This document shows, in pieces, positions 27,299 to 36,795 of a stretch of 64,000 nt of DNA (its first letter is position 1; each line of letters starts with the position of its first letter). Under the pieces are notes generated by a model. That model saw only the letters and a list, made by a program, of their open reading frames with translations. It did no database searches and was not told the DNA's origin. The stretch covers positions 1 to 64,000 of the forward strand of contig NZ_JABFDH010000003.1 of NCBI RefSeq assembly GCF_013403975.1, in the 5' to 3' direction. The stretch comes from Winogradskyella ursingii. Its GTDB lineage: Bacteria > Bacteroidota > Bacteroidia > Flavobacteriales > Flavobacteriaceae. A program made the position numbers and the translations under genes.

Positions 27299-27697
27299 AT
27301 GAAAATTTTTCATATAGCTCTTCGGGTAGGCTTAGGACTTATATTATTGGCCTTTGGCTTTAACAAGTTTTTTTGGTTCATGCCAGATTTTGATTTTAGC
27401 GGTTATCCAGAGGCAAAACACCTTTTTAAAGCGATCCGATATTCATGGTCAGAAGACGTAGGTAAGAGCTATTTGATGCATTTAGTTGGGTTAGTAGAAA
27501 TCACTGTTGGAATCTTACTTGTAATTAAAAAATGGGTGCCTTTTGCATTGATTTTATTGGGGCCAATTTCAGTTAATATAGTATTGTTCCATGCATTCTT
27601 AAACCTGCCAAATATTGCTCCAGCTATACTGGTTGGTGTTGTAAATACATATCTTATATACGTTAATCGGGATGCCTATAAATCTATTTTTAGGTAG
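27299..27697 (+). CDS. DoxX-like small membrane protein
   Basis: The 132-residue protein has four hydrophobic helices with the pattern of the DoxX/DoxD-like family: ALRVGLGLILLAFGFNKFF, LVGLVEITVGILLVI, ALILLGPISVNIVLFHAFL and a last helix. The family is involved in redox or unknown membrane functions. It follows the symporter by 96 bases and ends at a strong terminator, so the two may be cotranscribed. Confidence 0.78.
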   Translation: MKIFHIALRVGLGLILLAFGFNKFFWFMPDFDFSGYPEAKHLFKAIRYSWSEDVGKSYLMHLVGLVEITVGILLVIKKWVPFALILLGPISVNIVLFHAFLNLPNIAPAILVGVVNTYLIYVNRDAYKSIFR

Positions 27698-27714
27698 GTC
27701 AGAACATTGAGAAC

Positions 27715-27750
27715 AAAAACCTTTTCAGTTTAAATTGAAAAGGTTTTTTT
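27715..27750 (+). terminator. Intrinsic terminator after the DoxX-like gene
   Basis: A 13-base perfect stem AAAAACCTTTTCA/TGAAAAGGTTTTT with an eight-base loop, followed by T7. Confidence 0.9.
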
Positions 27751-27834
27751 ATTTTAAAAGAATTTGTCTGCACTAGGTCGTTAAGAAGACAATGTTTAAT
27801 TTTAGTAAATTAAAGTAAAATTAAAATTACTGAA

Positions 27835-29742
27835 ATGAGTAATTACCACATAAAACAGTTTGAAGAATATTTTCAGGTCTATAGAAAATCTGTCAGAAAT
27901 CCAGAACAATTTTGGGAAGAAATAGCCGAAGAACATTTTGTCTGGAGAAAAAAATGGGATAAAGTGCTTAGTTGGGATTTTACCAAACCAGAAATAAAAT
28001 GGTTTGAAGGTGCAAAATTGAATATCACTGAAAACTGTTTGGACAGACACTTACCAACTATCGGAGATAAAACAGCCATCATTTTTGAGCCAAACGATCC
28101 AAATGAAGCCGCGGAACACATTACATACAAACAACTGCACAATCGAGTCTGTAGGTTCGCTAATGTACTAAAGGAAAAAGGCATCGAAAAAGGGGATAGG
28201 GTCGTCATCTATTTACCTATGATTCCAGAATTGGCAGTTTCAGTTTTAGCTTGTGCCAGATTAGGTGCCATTCATTCTGTGGTATTTGCTGGCTTTTCTT
28301 CAAAAGCATTATCAACTCGAGTTAATGACTGTGATGCAAAAATGGTCATCACTTCAGACGGTTCTTATCGAGGTGCAAAAACTATAGATTTAAAAGGTAT
28401 TGTAGATGAAGCCTTAGAAGATTGTCCAAATATCAAATCAGTCTTAGTTGCCAAACGCATTAATTCAAATATCAATATGCAAGATGGTCGCGATCATTGG
28501 CTACAACCACTTTTGGATAATGCCAATCAAGATTTCCCTGCAGAAATTATGAATGCCGAAGACCCTTTGTTTATACTCTATACATCAGGTTCAACCGGAA
28601 AGCCAAAAGGCATGATGCATTCCTGTGGTGGCTATATGGTCTATACGGCTTACACATTCAAAAATGTATTTCAATATAAGGATGATGATGTGTATTGGTG
28701 TACAGCAGATATTGGTTGGATTACGGGTCATAGCTATATTGTTTATGGACCTTTGGTAAATGGTGCTACAACCGTAATGTTTGAAGGTGTGCCGAGTTAC
28801 CCTGATTTTGGACGTTTCTGGAATATTGTTGAAAAACACAAAGTAAATCAATTTTATACTGCACCAACAGCAATTAGAGCATTGGCCAAACAAGGAACTG
28901 GCTTTGTTGACAAATACGATTTATCTAGCTTAAAAGTGTTGGGAACAGTTGGAGAACCTATAAATGAAGAAGCTTGGCATTGGTACAATGAAAATATAGG
29001 CAAGAAAAAAAGTCCAATAGTTGATACGTGGTGGCAAACCGAAACAGGTGGAATAATGATTACACCAATTCCCTTTTCAACACCTACAAAACCAACTTAT
29101 GCCACCTTGCCTTTTATAGGAATTCAACCAGCTCTAATGGATGAAAACGGAAATGAAATTAAAGGCAATCAAGTGGAAGGTCGTCTTTGTATTAAGTATC
29201 CTTGGCCGGCAATTGCTAGAACTATTTGGGGAGATCATAAACGCTACAAGGACACTTATTTTTCAACCTATGAAAATATGTATTTTACAGGAGATGGAGC
29301 ATTGCGTGATGAAGTAGGTTACTATAGAATTACCGGTCGTGTAGATGATGTCATTATCGTATCTGGACACAATTTAGGCACGGCACCAATCGAGGATGCC
29401 ATAAACGAACATCAGGCCGTTGCAGAATCTGCGATTGTCGGATTTCCGCATGATGTAAAAGGAAATGCACTTTACGGTTATGTCACCTTAAAAGATTCTG
29501 GAGAGAGTAGAAACCATGATAATCTGAGAAAAGAAATCAATCAATTGATTACAGATAGAATTGGACCTATAGCTAAACTCGAAAAAATTCAATTTACCAA
29601 TGGACTGCCAAAGACGCGTTCTGGCAAAATAATGCGACGCATTTTGCGAAAAATTGCCTCTAATGAAACAGACCAATTAGGTGATACGAGCACACTTTTA
29701 AATCCTGAAGTGGTTCAGAGTATTATAGATAATTCCCTATAA
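27835..29742 (+). CDS. acs: Acetyl-CoA synthetase
   Basis: The 635-residue protein matches AMP-forming acetate-CoA ligase across its length. It starts with the family's N-terminal YFQVYRKSVRNPEQFW, has the AMP-binding P-loop YTSGSTGKPKGMMHSCGGY, WWQTETGG, and the C-terminal GRVDDVIIVSGHNLGTAPIEDAI. The acetylatable lysine motif PKTRSGKIMRR is present near the end, so control by lysine acetylation is possible. It converts acetate and ATP to acetyl-CoA. It appears monocistronic. Confidence 0.97.
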   Translation: MSNYHIKQFEEYFQVYRKSVRNPEQFWEEIAEEHFVWRKKWDKVLSWDFTKPEIKWFEGAKLNITENCLDRHLPTIGDKTAIIFEPNDPNEAAEHITYKQLHNRVCRFANVLKEKGIEKGDRVVIYLPMIPELAVSVLACARLGAIHSVVFAGFSSKALSTRVNDCDAKMVITSDGSYRGAKTIDLKGIVDEALEDCPNIKSVLVAKRINSNINMQDGRDHWLQPLLDNANQDFPAEIMNAEDPLFILYTSGSTGKPKGMMHSCGGYMVYTAYTFKNVFQYKDDDVYWCTADIGWITGHSYIVYGPLVNGATTVMFEGVPSYPDFGRFWNIVEKHKVNQFYTAPTAIRALAKQGTGFVDKYDLSSLKVLGTVGEPINEEAWHWYNENIGKKKSPIVDTWWQTETGGIMITPIPFSTPTKPTYATLPFIGIQPALMDENGNEIKGNQVEGRLCIKYPWPAIARTIWGDHKRYKDTYFSTYENMYFTGDGALRDEVGYYRITGRVDDVIIVSGHNLGTAPIEDAINEHQAVAESAIVGFPHDVKGNALYGYVTLKDSGESRNHDNLRKEINQLITDRIGPIAKLEKIQFTNGLPKTRSGKIMRRILRKIASNETDQLGDTSTLLNPEVVQSIIDNSL

Positions 29743-29893
29743 TAAAAGAATCTTAAAACGCTATACAAGGTGATTAAGACTTATTAACCTTTAAATAATG
29801 TGGTTAACAATTCTTTGATAATCTTTTAAAATACCATTAAGCTTAGGGTAACAACAGTGTGGTTAATTTGTAGAAAATTAATCAACACTAAAA

Positions 29894-31345
29894 ATGAAAA
29901 CATTAAAAAAATTAAGTGCATTAACACTATCACTATTAGTATTTGCATCATGTAACAATGATGATGATTATTCTAATAATAATGAGTCTGTAAATCTTGT
30001 AGATCTGCAAGCACATTCTGTAACATCAAATTACTTACAGTTAACTCCAGAGTTTTCTTCTGTAAGTATCTTGCCACTTTTATCATCTCAAGATCAACTA
30101 TCAGAGAGTCCAGACTTTATTTTTGGTTCTATGGCAGATGGCACAGGACTTTTAAAAAATGAAGATGATACTTTTACAATGATTACCAATATTGAAGCAG
30201 ATTTTTCTATTGCAAGAATCTCATTAGACGAAACATTTAAGCCTGTAAAAGGAGAATATATCTTAAATGCTGAAGCTACTGGTTTTACAGCGCAGTGCTC
30301 AGGGAGCTTAATTACACCGGAAGAACATGGTTTTGGACCACTTTACCTTTCAGGTGGAGAATGGGGAGGCGCTTCTAAAGGTGTATTTGTTACGGATCCT
30401 TATAAAGATGCAACTGCGGCTTCTTTTGGAAATATGTTAAACAATTTTGGGCAATGGTCAACAGAGAATGCTGTGGTAATTGGTCAAGATGCTTATACTG
30501 ATAAAACGGTTGCATTTATTGGTGATGACCATGCGGATAACGAAACTCCTTCAGGTCAATTAGGAATGTATGTAGGCGATAAAGGTGATCTAAACGGTGG
30601 AGTTTTATACGGCTTGCGCGTTATTGATTCTAGCATAGACTTTGAAATGGACATGCAAGAAGGCATGAGTTATCCAATTGACTTTGTCAATTTGTCAGAA
30701 ACTCAAATCGATATGTTGGATGCTGAAGCAAAAACTAAAGGCGTTATGGGCTTCTCAAGGTTAGAAGATATCGACTGGAGAAGAGGTTCTGCTGAAAATA
30801 ACAGGGAAATTTATTTTGCTGTTACAGGTCGTAAGAAAGATGGTTTATTAGGTAAAGGCACTTTTTATGGACGTATATATAAAGTAACTCTTAATGAAAA
30901 CGATCCTACAGGTGTTGGAACAATTACTTGTGTATTAGATGGCGATAAATTAGATGGTAAAGCAAAAATGTTCCATAGTCCAGATAATATCTTAGTAACA
31001 GAAAATTACGCTTACATCCAAGAAGATCCTAATGGTTATTTTGATACGGCAGACAAAACACATTATGCACGTTTATACCAGTATAATTTAAGTACAGGAG
31101 AATTAAAAACAGTATTAGAGTGTGACCAAGCTACGGCAGCTGCTGAAGGCGTTGGTACAGCTACTGGTATTTGGGAGCTTACAGGTATGATAGATGTTTC
31201 TGATATAGTTGGTGTGGATGAAACGTTCCTTCTAATTACTCAAAACCACGGATGGGAAGGTGGTTTCTCTGATCCAATGGCAAATCCTACACCGTTTACA
31301 GGAGAAGGAAGTGTAGTGCATATTTTACAAGGATTAGGACGATAA
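29894..31345 (+). CDS. PhoX-like (DUF839) surface lipoprotein
   Basis: The 483-residue protein has a lipobox FASC at about residue 20 followed by NNDDDY, an acidic lipoprotein export signal suggesting outer-membrane display. Segments such as DGTGLLKNEDDTFTM, ARISLDETFKPVKGEY and HSPDNILVTENYAYIQED resemble the PhoX/DUF839 calcium-dependent phosphatase-like propeller, though the sequence is shorter and the metal-iron site cannot be verified by eye. Its stop is one base before the ATG of the diheme peroxidase gene, so the pair is coexpressed and probably works together. Confidence 0.72.
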   Translation: MKTLKKLSALTLSLLVFASCNNDDDYSNNNESVNLVDLQAHSVTSNYLQLTPEFSSVSILPLLSSQDQLSESPDFIFGSMADGTGLLKNEDDTFTMITNIEADFSIARISLDETFKPVKGEYILNAEATGFTAQCSGSLITPEEHGFGPLYLSGGEWGGASKGVFVTDPYKDATAASFGNMLNNFGQWSTENAVVIGQDAYTDKTVAFIGDDHADNETPSGQLGMYVGDKGDLNGGVLYGLRVIDSSIDFEMDMQEGMSYPIDFVNLSETQIDMLDAEAKTKGVMGFSRLEDIDWRRGSAENNREIYFAVTGRKKDGLLGKGTFYGRIYKVTLNENDPTGVGTITCVLDGDKLDGKAKMFHSPDNILVTENYAYIQEDPNGYFDTADKTHYARLYQYNLSTGELKTVLECDQATAAAEGVGTATGIWELTGMIDVSDIVGVDETFLLITQNHGWEGGFSDPMANPTPFTGEGSVVHILQGLGR

Positions 31346-31346
31346 T

Positions 31347-33137
31347 ATGTTAGAATATAATAGTTCAATACTAAAAAAGGCACATGCATTTACCATGTGT
31401 CTTTTTCTGCTTTTTGCATCTTCATGCAAAGAAGAAGAAAAATACATTAATAATCCGATTTCTAATTTAGAAGTAAATTATAAGCATCAGTTGCAATTGT
31501 GCATTGCTTATTTAGATAGTTTGTCAAATACTAACAACAGTGAAAAAAAAGTTGAATTTTATGTATTGGCTCGCAATAAATTTAAAGCCATTGAGCCCAT
31601 ATTATCCTTTGTAGATAAAAATAATTATAAGAGTTTAAATCAACCTAATATTCTTAAGGTCGAAGAAGAAGATGCAACAGACATAAAAAAGAATAAACCT
31701 TTTGGTTTTCAGGTTATTGAAGAGCAATTATTTGAAGGAGATTTGTCAGAGGAAGAACTAAATCAAAACATTACTAAAACGGAAAGCAGGTTACGTTTAA
31801 TAGAAAACAACATTCAGCTACAATTAAAAGATTACCATATACTTTGGTTAATACGCGACGAAATAATTAGAGTCGCTTTAACAGGAATTACAGGTTTTGA
31901 TTCACCTGTTTTTGAGCGTTCTTTAGATGAAGCTAAAATTAACTATGAAGCTATTCAAGCAATTTTAGAAGTGTACAAGATAAACTTCTCTGATAAGGAG
32001 TTGTTTAAAAGTTGGGAAGCAGAAATTACTAAAACAATTGAAGCTTTAAATACTGATTTTAATTCCCTTGATCGTTACAGTTTTATAAAAAACCATACAC
32101 ACAAACAGTTAAAGTTAATTTTAGAAACTAAAGCAGATTGGAAAACCAATTTCCCTTTTGAATTAGCATTTAAAAACGATGTTACCTCGTTGTTTTCTAA
32201 TGAAACATTTAATATCGATTTCTTTTCGGATTATAAGGCAGAAAATTCTGGAAACTCGGATATAGTAAAACTTGGAAATCAACTTTTTAATGATAAGCGT
32301 TTATCGATAAATAACGATATGAGTTGCGCCACATGCCATCATAGCGATAAAGCGTTTGCTGATGGTTTAAAAACTTTCCCAAAACAAATACGTAATACAC
32401 CGACATTAAACTATTCGGCATTGCAACAAAGCTATTTTTATGATGGTCGTGCTGGTAGTTTAGAAGGCCAAGTTGCTGCGGTAGTAAAAAATAAAAACGA
32501 ATTTCATAGTGATTTGGAAACCATGAAAAAAGCTGTTGAAAGTGATTCTAGTTATGTTAATGCTTTTAGAACCTATTATAAAGGAAAAGTAAATTACAAT
32601 TCTATAAGAAATGCTATTGCAACTTATATAAGAAGTTTGAGTCCTTTTAATTCTAAGTTCGACAACAACATTAATGACTTAGAACAAACCCTTACGGATA
32701 ATGAAAAAAATGGATTTAATCTCTTTATGGGAAAGGCCAAATGTGCGACTTGCCATTTTGCACCTTTGTTCAACGGCACTGTACCACCTAATTACAATGA
32801 ATCCGAGTTTGAGTTACTAGGTGTGCCAAAAGACACATTAAATCCTACAGAAGTAGATACCGATTTAGGACGTTATGATTTATTTAAAACAGAAGAGCGT
32901 AAACATTTCTTTAAAACACCTACAGTTAGAAATGTGGCAAAAACAGCGCCATATATGCACAATGGCGTGTATATGACTTTAGAGCAGGTAATAGAATTTT
33001 ATAATAATGGAGGAGGAAGTGGTCTAGGTATAGTGTTAGAGTTTCAGACTTTGCCTTCGGACTCATTAAATTTAACAGAGAATGAAATTAAAGATATAAT
33101 TAGTTTTATGAATGGTTTAACCGATAACAATCCGTAA
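31347..33137 (+). CDS. Diheme cytochrome c peroxidase/MauG-type lipoprotein with imelysin-like N-terminal half
   Basis: The 596-residue protein has a lipobox FASSC (about residue 27). Residues about 40-270 are helical, with RNKFKAIEPILSF and PFGFQVIEEQLFEGD, resembling imelysin/EfeO-like domains. The C-terminal half is a MauG/CcpA peroxidase with two c-type heme sites, C327-ATC-H331 and C466-ATC-H470, and the motif TPTVRNVAKTAPYMHNG. Such enzymes reduce peroxide or oxidise protein partners in the periplasm or at the surface. Fusion with an imelysin-like domain suggests a link to metal uptake or substrate capture. A hairpin terminator at 33158 follows. Confidence 0.85.
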   Translation: MLEYNSSILKKAHAFTMCLFLLFASSCKEEEKYINNPISNLEVNYKHQLQLCIAYLDSLSNTNNSEKKVEFYVLARNKFKAIEPILSFVDKNNYKSLNQPNILKVEEEDATDIKKNKPFGFQVIEEQLFEGDLSEEELNQNITKTESRLRLIENNIQLQLKDYHILWLIRDEIIRVALTGITGFDSPVFERSLDEAKINYEAIQAILEVYKINFSDKELFKSWEAEITKTIEALNTDFNSLDRYSFIKNHTHKQLKLILETKADWKTNFPFELAFKNDVTSLFSNETFNIDFFSDYKAENSGNSDIVKLGNQLFNDKRLSINNDMSCATCHHSDKAFADGLKTFPKQIRNTPTLNYSALQQSYFYDGRAGSLEGQVAAVVKNKNEFHSDLETMKKAVESDSSYVNAFRTYYKGKVNYNSIRNAIATYIRSLSPFNSKFDNNINDLEQTLTDNEKNGFNLFMGKAKCATCHFAPLFNGTVPPNYNESEFELLGVPKDTLNPTEVDTDLGRYDLFKTEERKHFFKTPTVRNVAKTAPYMHNGVYMTLEQVIEFYNNGGGSGLGIVLEFQTLPSDSLNLTENEIKDIISFMNGLTDNNP

Positions 33138-33157
33138 ATGATGTAGACACTGAACAG

Positions 33158-33192
33158 CTTGCAAATTATTAATTTTAATAATTGCAAGTTGC
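33158..33192 (+). terminator. Hairpin terminator after the PhoX-like/peroxidase pair
   Basis: CTTGCAAATTATTA pairs with TAATAATTGCAAG with one bulged A, followed by a TTGCTTTTATTT tract. Confidence 0.6.
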
Positions 33193-33236
33193 TTTTATTT
33201 ATCTTTAATATCTTCGTAAAAATTCAAAATTAGCCT

Positions 33237-33905
33237 ATGCTAAAAGCCGTACTATTCGATATGGATGGTGTCATTGTAGATACCGAACCACTTCACAGAA
33301 AAGCCTATCATAAAATGTTTGATGAAGTCAATATTGATGTAGATGAAGAATTATACGAATCGTTCACAGGGCAATCGACTATTAATATTTGTAAGCGTTT
33401 GGTAAAGCATTTCAGCTTAAATAAGCAACCTGAAGAATTGGTTCAAATAAAACGAAGCAATTATAAATATCTGTTCGAAAATGACGAAGAATTATCATTG
33501 ATCGATGGTGTTTTTGACCGGATTAAAGATTACCATGAAAATAATGTAACACTTGTAGTGGCATCTTCAGCATCCATGAATGGCATTAACCAAATCTTTG
33601 AACGTTTTGATCTTAATCTATATTTCAGTGGCAAATTTAGTGGAGCAGATTTAAAGAAATCAAAACCGCATCCAGAAATTTTTCTTAAAGCTGCAGCTCA
33701 CACAGGCCATAACAAAGCAGAATGTATGGTTATTGAAGATTCTACCAATGGTATAAAAGCGGCACATGCGGCAGGCATATTTTGCGTTGGTTTTAAGAGC
33801 GAACATTCAACAGGGCAGGACTACAGTTTGGCGGATATTGTCATTTCAGATTTTAAGGAAATCGCTTATTCTAAACAAAATTTATTTTTTAATAAATACG
33901 ATTAA
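33237..33905 (+). CDS. HAD hydrolase, beta-phosphoglucomutase-like
   Basis: The 222-residue protein has motif I LFDMDGVIVDTEPLH, cap helices, motif II VVASSAS, motif III with the lysine in KKSKPHPEIFLKAA, and motif IV MVIEDSTNGIKAAHAAG. This is the subclass IA pattern of beta-phosphoglucomutases and related sugar phosphatases. Mutase activity is not certain; sugar-phosphate phosphatase is equally possible. No sugar catabolic genes adjoin it. Confidence 0.88.
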   Translation: MLKAVLFDMDGVIVDTEPLHRKAYHKMFDEVNIDVDEELYESFTGQSTINICKRLVKHFSLNKQPEELVQIKRSNYKYLFENDEELSLIDGVFDRIKDYHENNVTLVVASSASMNGINQIFERFDLNLYFSGKFSGADLKKSKPHPEIFLKAAAHTGHNKAECMVIEDSTNGIKAAHAAGIFCVGFKSEHSTGQDYSLADIVISDFKEIAYSKQNLFFNKYD

Positions 33906-33984
33906 TTTAATCCTGTTAACAAAGACTTAGGGACGATTTGTAACTTTTTTTTGATTAGCTAGTCCTATAGTTAAACTTCAAACT

Positions 33985-35352
33985 ATGAAAAACTTACTGC
34001 AATTATTTATAATTTTATCGACTTCTCAATTTGTTTTTGCTCAAGATTTAACAATTCCAGAAGATATTAAAGACCATGTTGTGGCAAGGGTCGATCAAGG
34101 ATTTAATCCAAGTATCGCTATGGCTTATATTAAGGGCGATGAGGTAGTCTACTTCAATTATGGTAATACCCTGTTGGAAAATGGAAAACCAGTAAATGAA
34201 AATACGATTTATGAAATTGGATCAATTTCAAAAGTATTTACAACTATATTGTTGGCAGATGAGGTTTCGAAAGGCAAAATGAAGCTCTCGGATCCAATTT
34301 CAAAATATTTACCGTCATCAGTTAAAGTTCCAACCAAAAATGGTGAAGTTATTACATTAAAGCATTTAGCAACACACTCATCAGGTTTGCCAAGAATGCC
34401 CAATAATTTTAGTCCTCAGGACATTAATAATCCTTTTGCAGACTATACAGTAGAACAATTATATCAATTTTTATCATCTTATAATCTAGAACAGGAAATT
34501 GGTAGTTTATATGAATATTCTAATCTTGGTATGGGATTGTTGGGCCATATATTAGAATTGCACACTGGCAAAAGCTACGAGGAATTGGTTATAGAGCGTA
34601 TCGCAAAACCTTTAGAAATGAATGACACCCAAATTGCATTTACCGATAGAATGAAAAATAGGTTGGCTTACGGATACAATGAAGAATTAGAAAGAACGAG
34701 CAACTGGGACATTACGTCATTAGCAGGAGCAGGTGCAATAAGATCGAGCACAAGTGATATGGTGAAGTTTATTCAGGCAAACATAACTGATAATGATTCA
34801 AGTTTAAACAAAGCAATGAAATTAAGCCATGAAATTGCCTTTACTGATGCAGCTAATAATATGAATATTGGTTTAGGTTGGCACTATGCCAATAATGATA
34901 AAATAATATGGCACAATGGAGGTACGGGAGGCTATCGTGCTTTTAGTGGATTTGCAAAAAACACTAAGGAAGGTGTAGTAGTGCTAACCAATTCAGCATT
35001 TACTGCCGATGCTATTGGATTAAAAGTTTTAGGTCAAGACATTAAATTGCAACTACCAGAGAAAATCGATTATCCAGATATTGTAGACGTTGATGAAAAG
35101 ACATTAGAAACATATACAGGTGAGTATCAATTAGCACCAGGTTTTACTCTAACTATAAGACGTTTTGGCAATCAGCTTACGGCTCAAGCAACCGGTCAAT
35201 CCGAATTCGAAATTTATGCCACTTCAAAAAATGAATTTTTCTTAAAAGTTGTCGAAGCCAGTATTACCTTTTTTGCCAATGAAACAGGTGAAATTAAAAG
35301 TTTAACACTTCATCAAGGAGGTCGCGATATGCCAGCACCCAAAATAGAATAA
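33985..35352 (+). CDS. Serine hydrolase, class C beta-lactamase/EstB-like, secreted
   Basis: The 455-residue protein has a signal peptide ending FVFAQ at about residue 20. It carries the three penicillin-binding motifs: S80-I-S-K83, Y178-S-N180 and H310-N-G312 in place of KTG. The core ends near residue 360; a C-terminal beta domain of about 95 residues (TYTGEYQLAPGFTLTIRR) is the lipocalin-like tail common in Bacteroidota homologues. The HNG motif is typical of esterases or D-aminopeptidases rather than true AmpC, so antibiotic resistance should not be assumed. Confidence 0.88.
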   Translation: MKNLLQLFIILSTSQFVFAQDLTIPEDIKDHVVARVDQGFNPSIAMAYIKGDEVVYFNYGNTLLENGKPVNENTIYEIGSISKVFTTILLADEVSKGKMKLSDPISKYLPSSVKVPTKNGEVITLKHLATHSSGLPRMPNNFSPQDINNPFADYTVEQLYQFLSSYNLEQEIGSLYEYSNLGMGLLGHILELHTGKSYEELVIERIAKPLEMNDTQIAFTDRMKNRLAYGYNEELERTSNWDITSLAGAGAIRSSTSDMVKFIQANITDNDSSLNKAMKLSHEIAFTDAANNMNIGLGWHYANNDKIIWHNGGTGGYRAFSGFAKNTKEGVVVLTNSAFTADAIGLKVLGQDIKLQLPEKIDYPDIVDVDEKTLETYTGEYQLAPGFTLTIRRFGNQLTAQATGQSEFEIYATSKNEFFLKVVEASITFFANETGEIKSLTLHQGGRDMPAPKIE

Positions 35353-35437
35353 GTCCGTCTCAAACATTAACTTCAATCTAACAGTCTTTCATTTGGTTTT
35401 GGTTACTTTTATTTTAATTGAAAAAAAATGATAATAG

Positions 35438-36442
35438 ATGAAAGTAAACGCATATGCAGCAAAGTCTGCGAAGGCAGATTTAGAGCAATTTAGCTATGAA
35501 CTTCCAGAAATAAGTAAAGAACATGTAGATATTAAAGTAAGTTACTGTGGATTATGCCACAGCGATATCAGCATGATTAATAACGATTGGGGAAACTCTG
35601 AATATCCATTAGTACCAGGACACGAAATTGTTGGCGAAATTACAGCAATTGGGAGTGAAGTAAAAGGTCTTAAAGTTGGAGACAAAGTTGGTATGGGTTG
35701 GTTTTCCGAATCTTGTATGCACTGTAACCAATGTATGGATGGTAAACAACATTTATGCAATGATGCTGAAGGGACGATTGTGGGAAGACATGGCGGTTTT
35801 GCAGATAATGTAAGAGGTCATTGGTCGTGGGTCACTAAATTACCAGATGGTATAGATATGTCAAAAGCCGGACCTTTATTTTGTGGCGGAATTACCGTTT
35901 TTAATCCAATAGTTTTATCTGGAGTACAACCAACTGATAAAGTTGGAGTAATTGGTATTGGTGGCTTAGGTCATATGGCATTAAAGTTTTTAAAAGCTTG
36001 GGGATGCGAGGTGACAGCATTTACTTCTAACAAAGACAAAACCGACGCCCTCAAAAAAATGGGTGCTCACAATGTTGTAGATTCAACAGACTCTAAGGAC
36101 TTGGAAAGTATAGCTGGGTCGTTAGATTTTATTTTAAATACAACAAATGTGAAGTTAGATTGGAATGCCTTTTTGACCACATTGGCACCACAAGGAAAGT
36201 TACATACAGTTGGAGCCGTTTTAGAACCTATGGAAATTCCCGCATTTAGTATGATTGGTGGCGAAAAATCTGTCGGTGGAAGTCCGCTAGGAAGTATTGC
36301 CTTAACTAGAAAAATGTTAGAATTCTGTGTAAGACATGATATTTATCCAACAGTCGAAGAATTTAAAATGGAAGATGTTAATGATGCTTTAAACCATTTG
36401 CACGAAGGTAAAGCACGATTTAGAATAGTTTTAAAGGCTTAA
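35438..36442 (+). CDS. Zinc-dependent NAD(P) alcohol dehydrogenase (YahK/CAD type)
   Basis: The 334-residue medium-chain dehydrogenase has catalytic zinc ligands in CGLCHSDIS and GHEIVGEI. The structural zinc cluster lies in CMHCNQCMDGKQHLC, and the nucleotide-binding motif is GVIGIGGLGHMALKF. The C-terminal GGSPLGS and HEGKARFRIV motifs fit the cinnamyl-alcohol/YahK branch, which reduces aldehydes with NADPH. It probably acts in aldehyde detoxification. It lies 86 bases behind the serine hydrolase gene. Confidence 0.9.
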   Translation: MKVNAYAAKSAKADLEQFSYELPEISKEHVDIKVSYCGLCHSDISMINNDWGNSEYPLVPGHEIVGEITAIGSEVKGLKVGDKVGMGWFSESCMHCNQCMDGKQHLCNDAEGTIVGRHGGFADNVRGHWSWVTKLPDGIDMSKAGPLFCGGITVFNPIVLSGVQPTDKVGVIGIGGLGHMALKFLKAWGCEVTAFTSNKDKTDALKKMGAHNVVDSTDSKDLESIAGSLDFILNTTNVKLDWNAFLTTLAPQGKLHTVGAVLEPMEIPAFSMIGGEKSVGGSPLGSIALTRKMLEFCVRHDIYPTVEEFKMEDVNDALNHLHEGKARFRIVLKA

Positions 36443-36533
36443 CCCAAATGCGTTAATTCTTTTATCTTTTGGAACATCTAACTATATTGAAATTTGGTAG
36501 TTTTAGTTATTAATAATTTAAAAACTCAATATT

Positions 36534-36719
36534 ATGAATAAGGAACAATTTGAAGGAAAATGGAAGCAAATCAAAGGAGATTTTAAAAAGAAATATGGTA
36601 AGATCACCGATGATGAATATAAAGAAGCTGAAGGTGACATGGACAAACTTGCAGGAAAAGTGCAAGAGAAATATGGTAAATCCAAAGAAGAAGTAAAAAA
36701 AGAGATTGATAACTGGTAA
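36534..36719 (+). CDS. CsbD family stress protein
   Basis: The 61-residue highly charged protein begins MNKEQFEGKWKQIKGDFKK and contains GDMDKLAGKVQEKYG, the signature of CsbD-like proteins. These are small helical proteins induced by general stress in many bacteria; the molecular role is not settled. It has its own terminator 22 bases downstream. Confidence 0.92.
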   Translation: MNKEQFEGKWKQIKGDFKKKYGKITDDEYKEAEGDMDKLAGKVQEKYGKSKEEVKKEIDNW

Positions 36720-36740
36720 TAGCTCGTTATCGATTTTTGG

Positions 36741-36780
36741 AAGCGTTTCTAAATCCCTCATTTAGAAACGCTTTTTTTTA
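36741..36780 (+). terminator. Intrinsic terminator of csbD-like gene
   Basis: A near-perfect stem AAGCGTTTCTAAAT/ATTTAGAAACGCTT with a short loop, followed by T8. Confidence 0.92.
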
Positions 36781-36795
36781 TGGTACATTTATAGT

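Noticed and set aside
33985-35352. Antibiotic-resistance beta-lactamase
   Set aside because: The third motif is HNG rather than KTG and there is a lipocalin-like tail, which fits esterases or peptidases of the family better.
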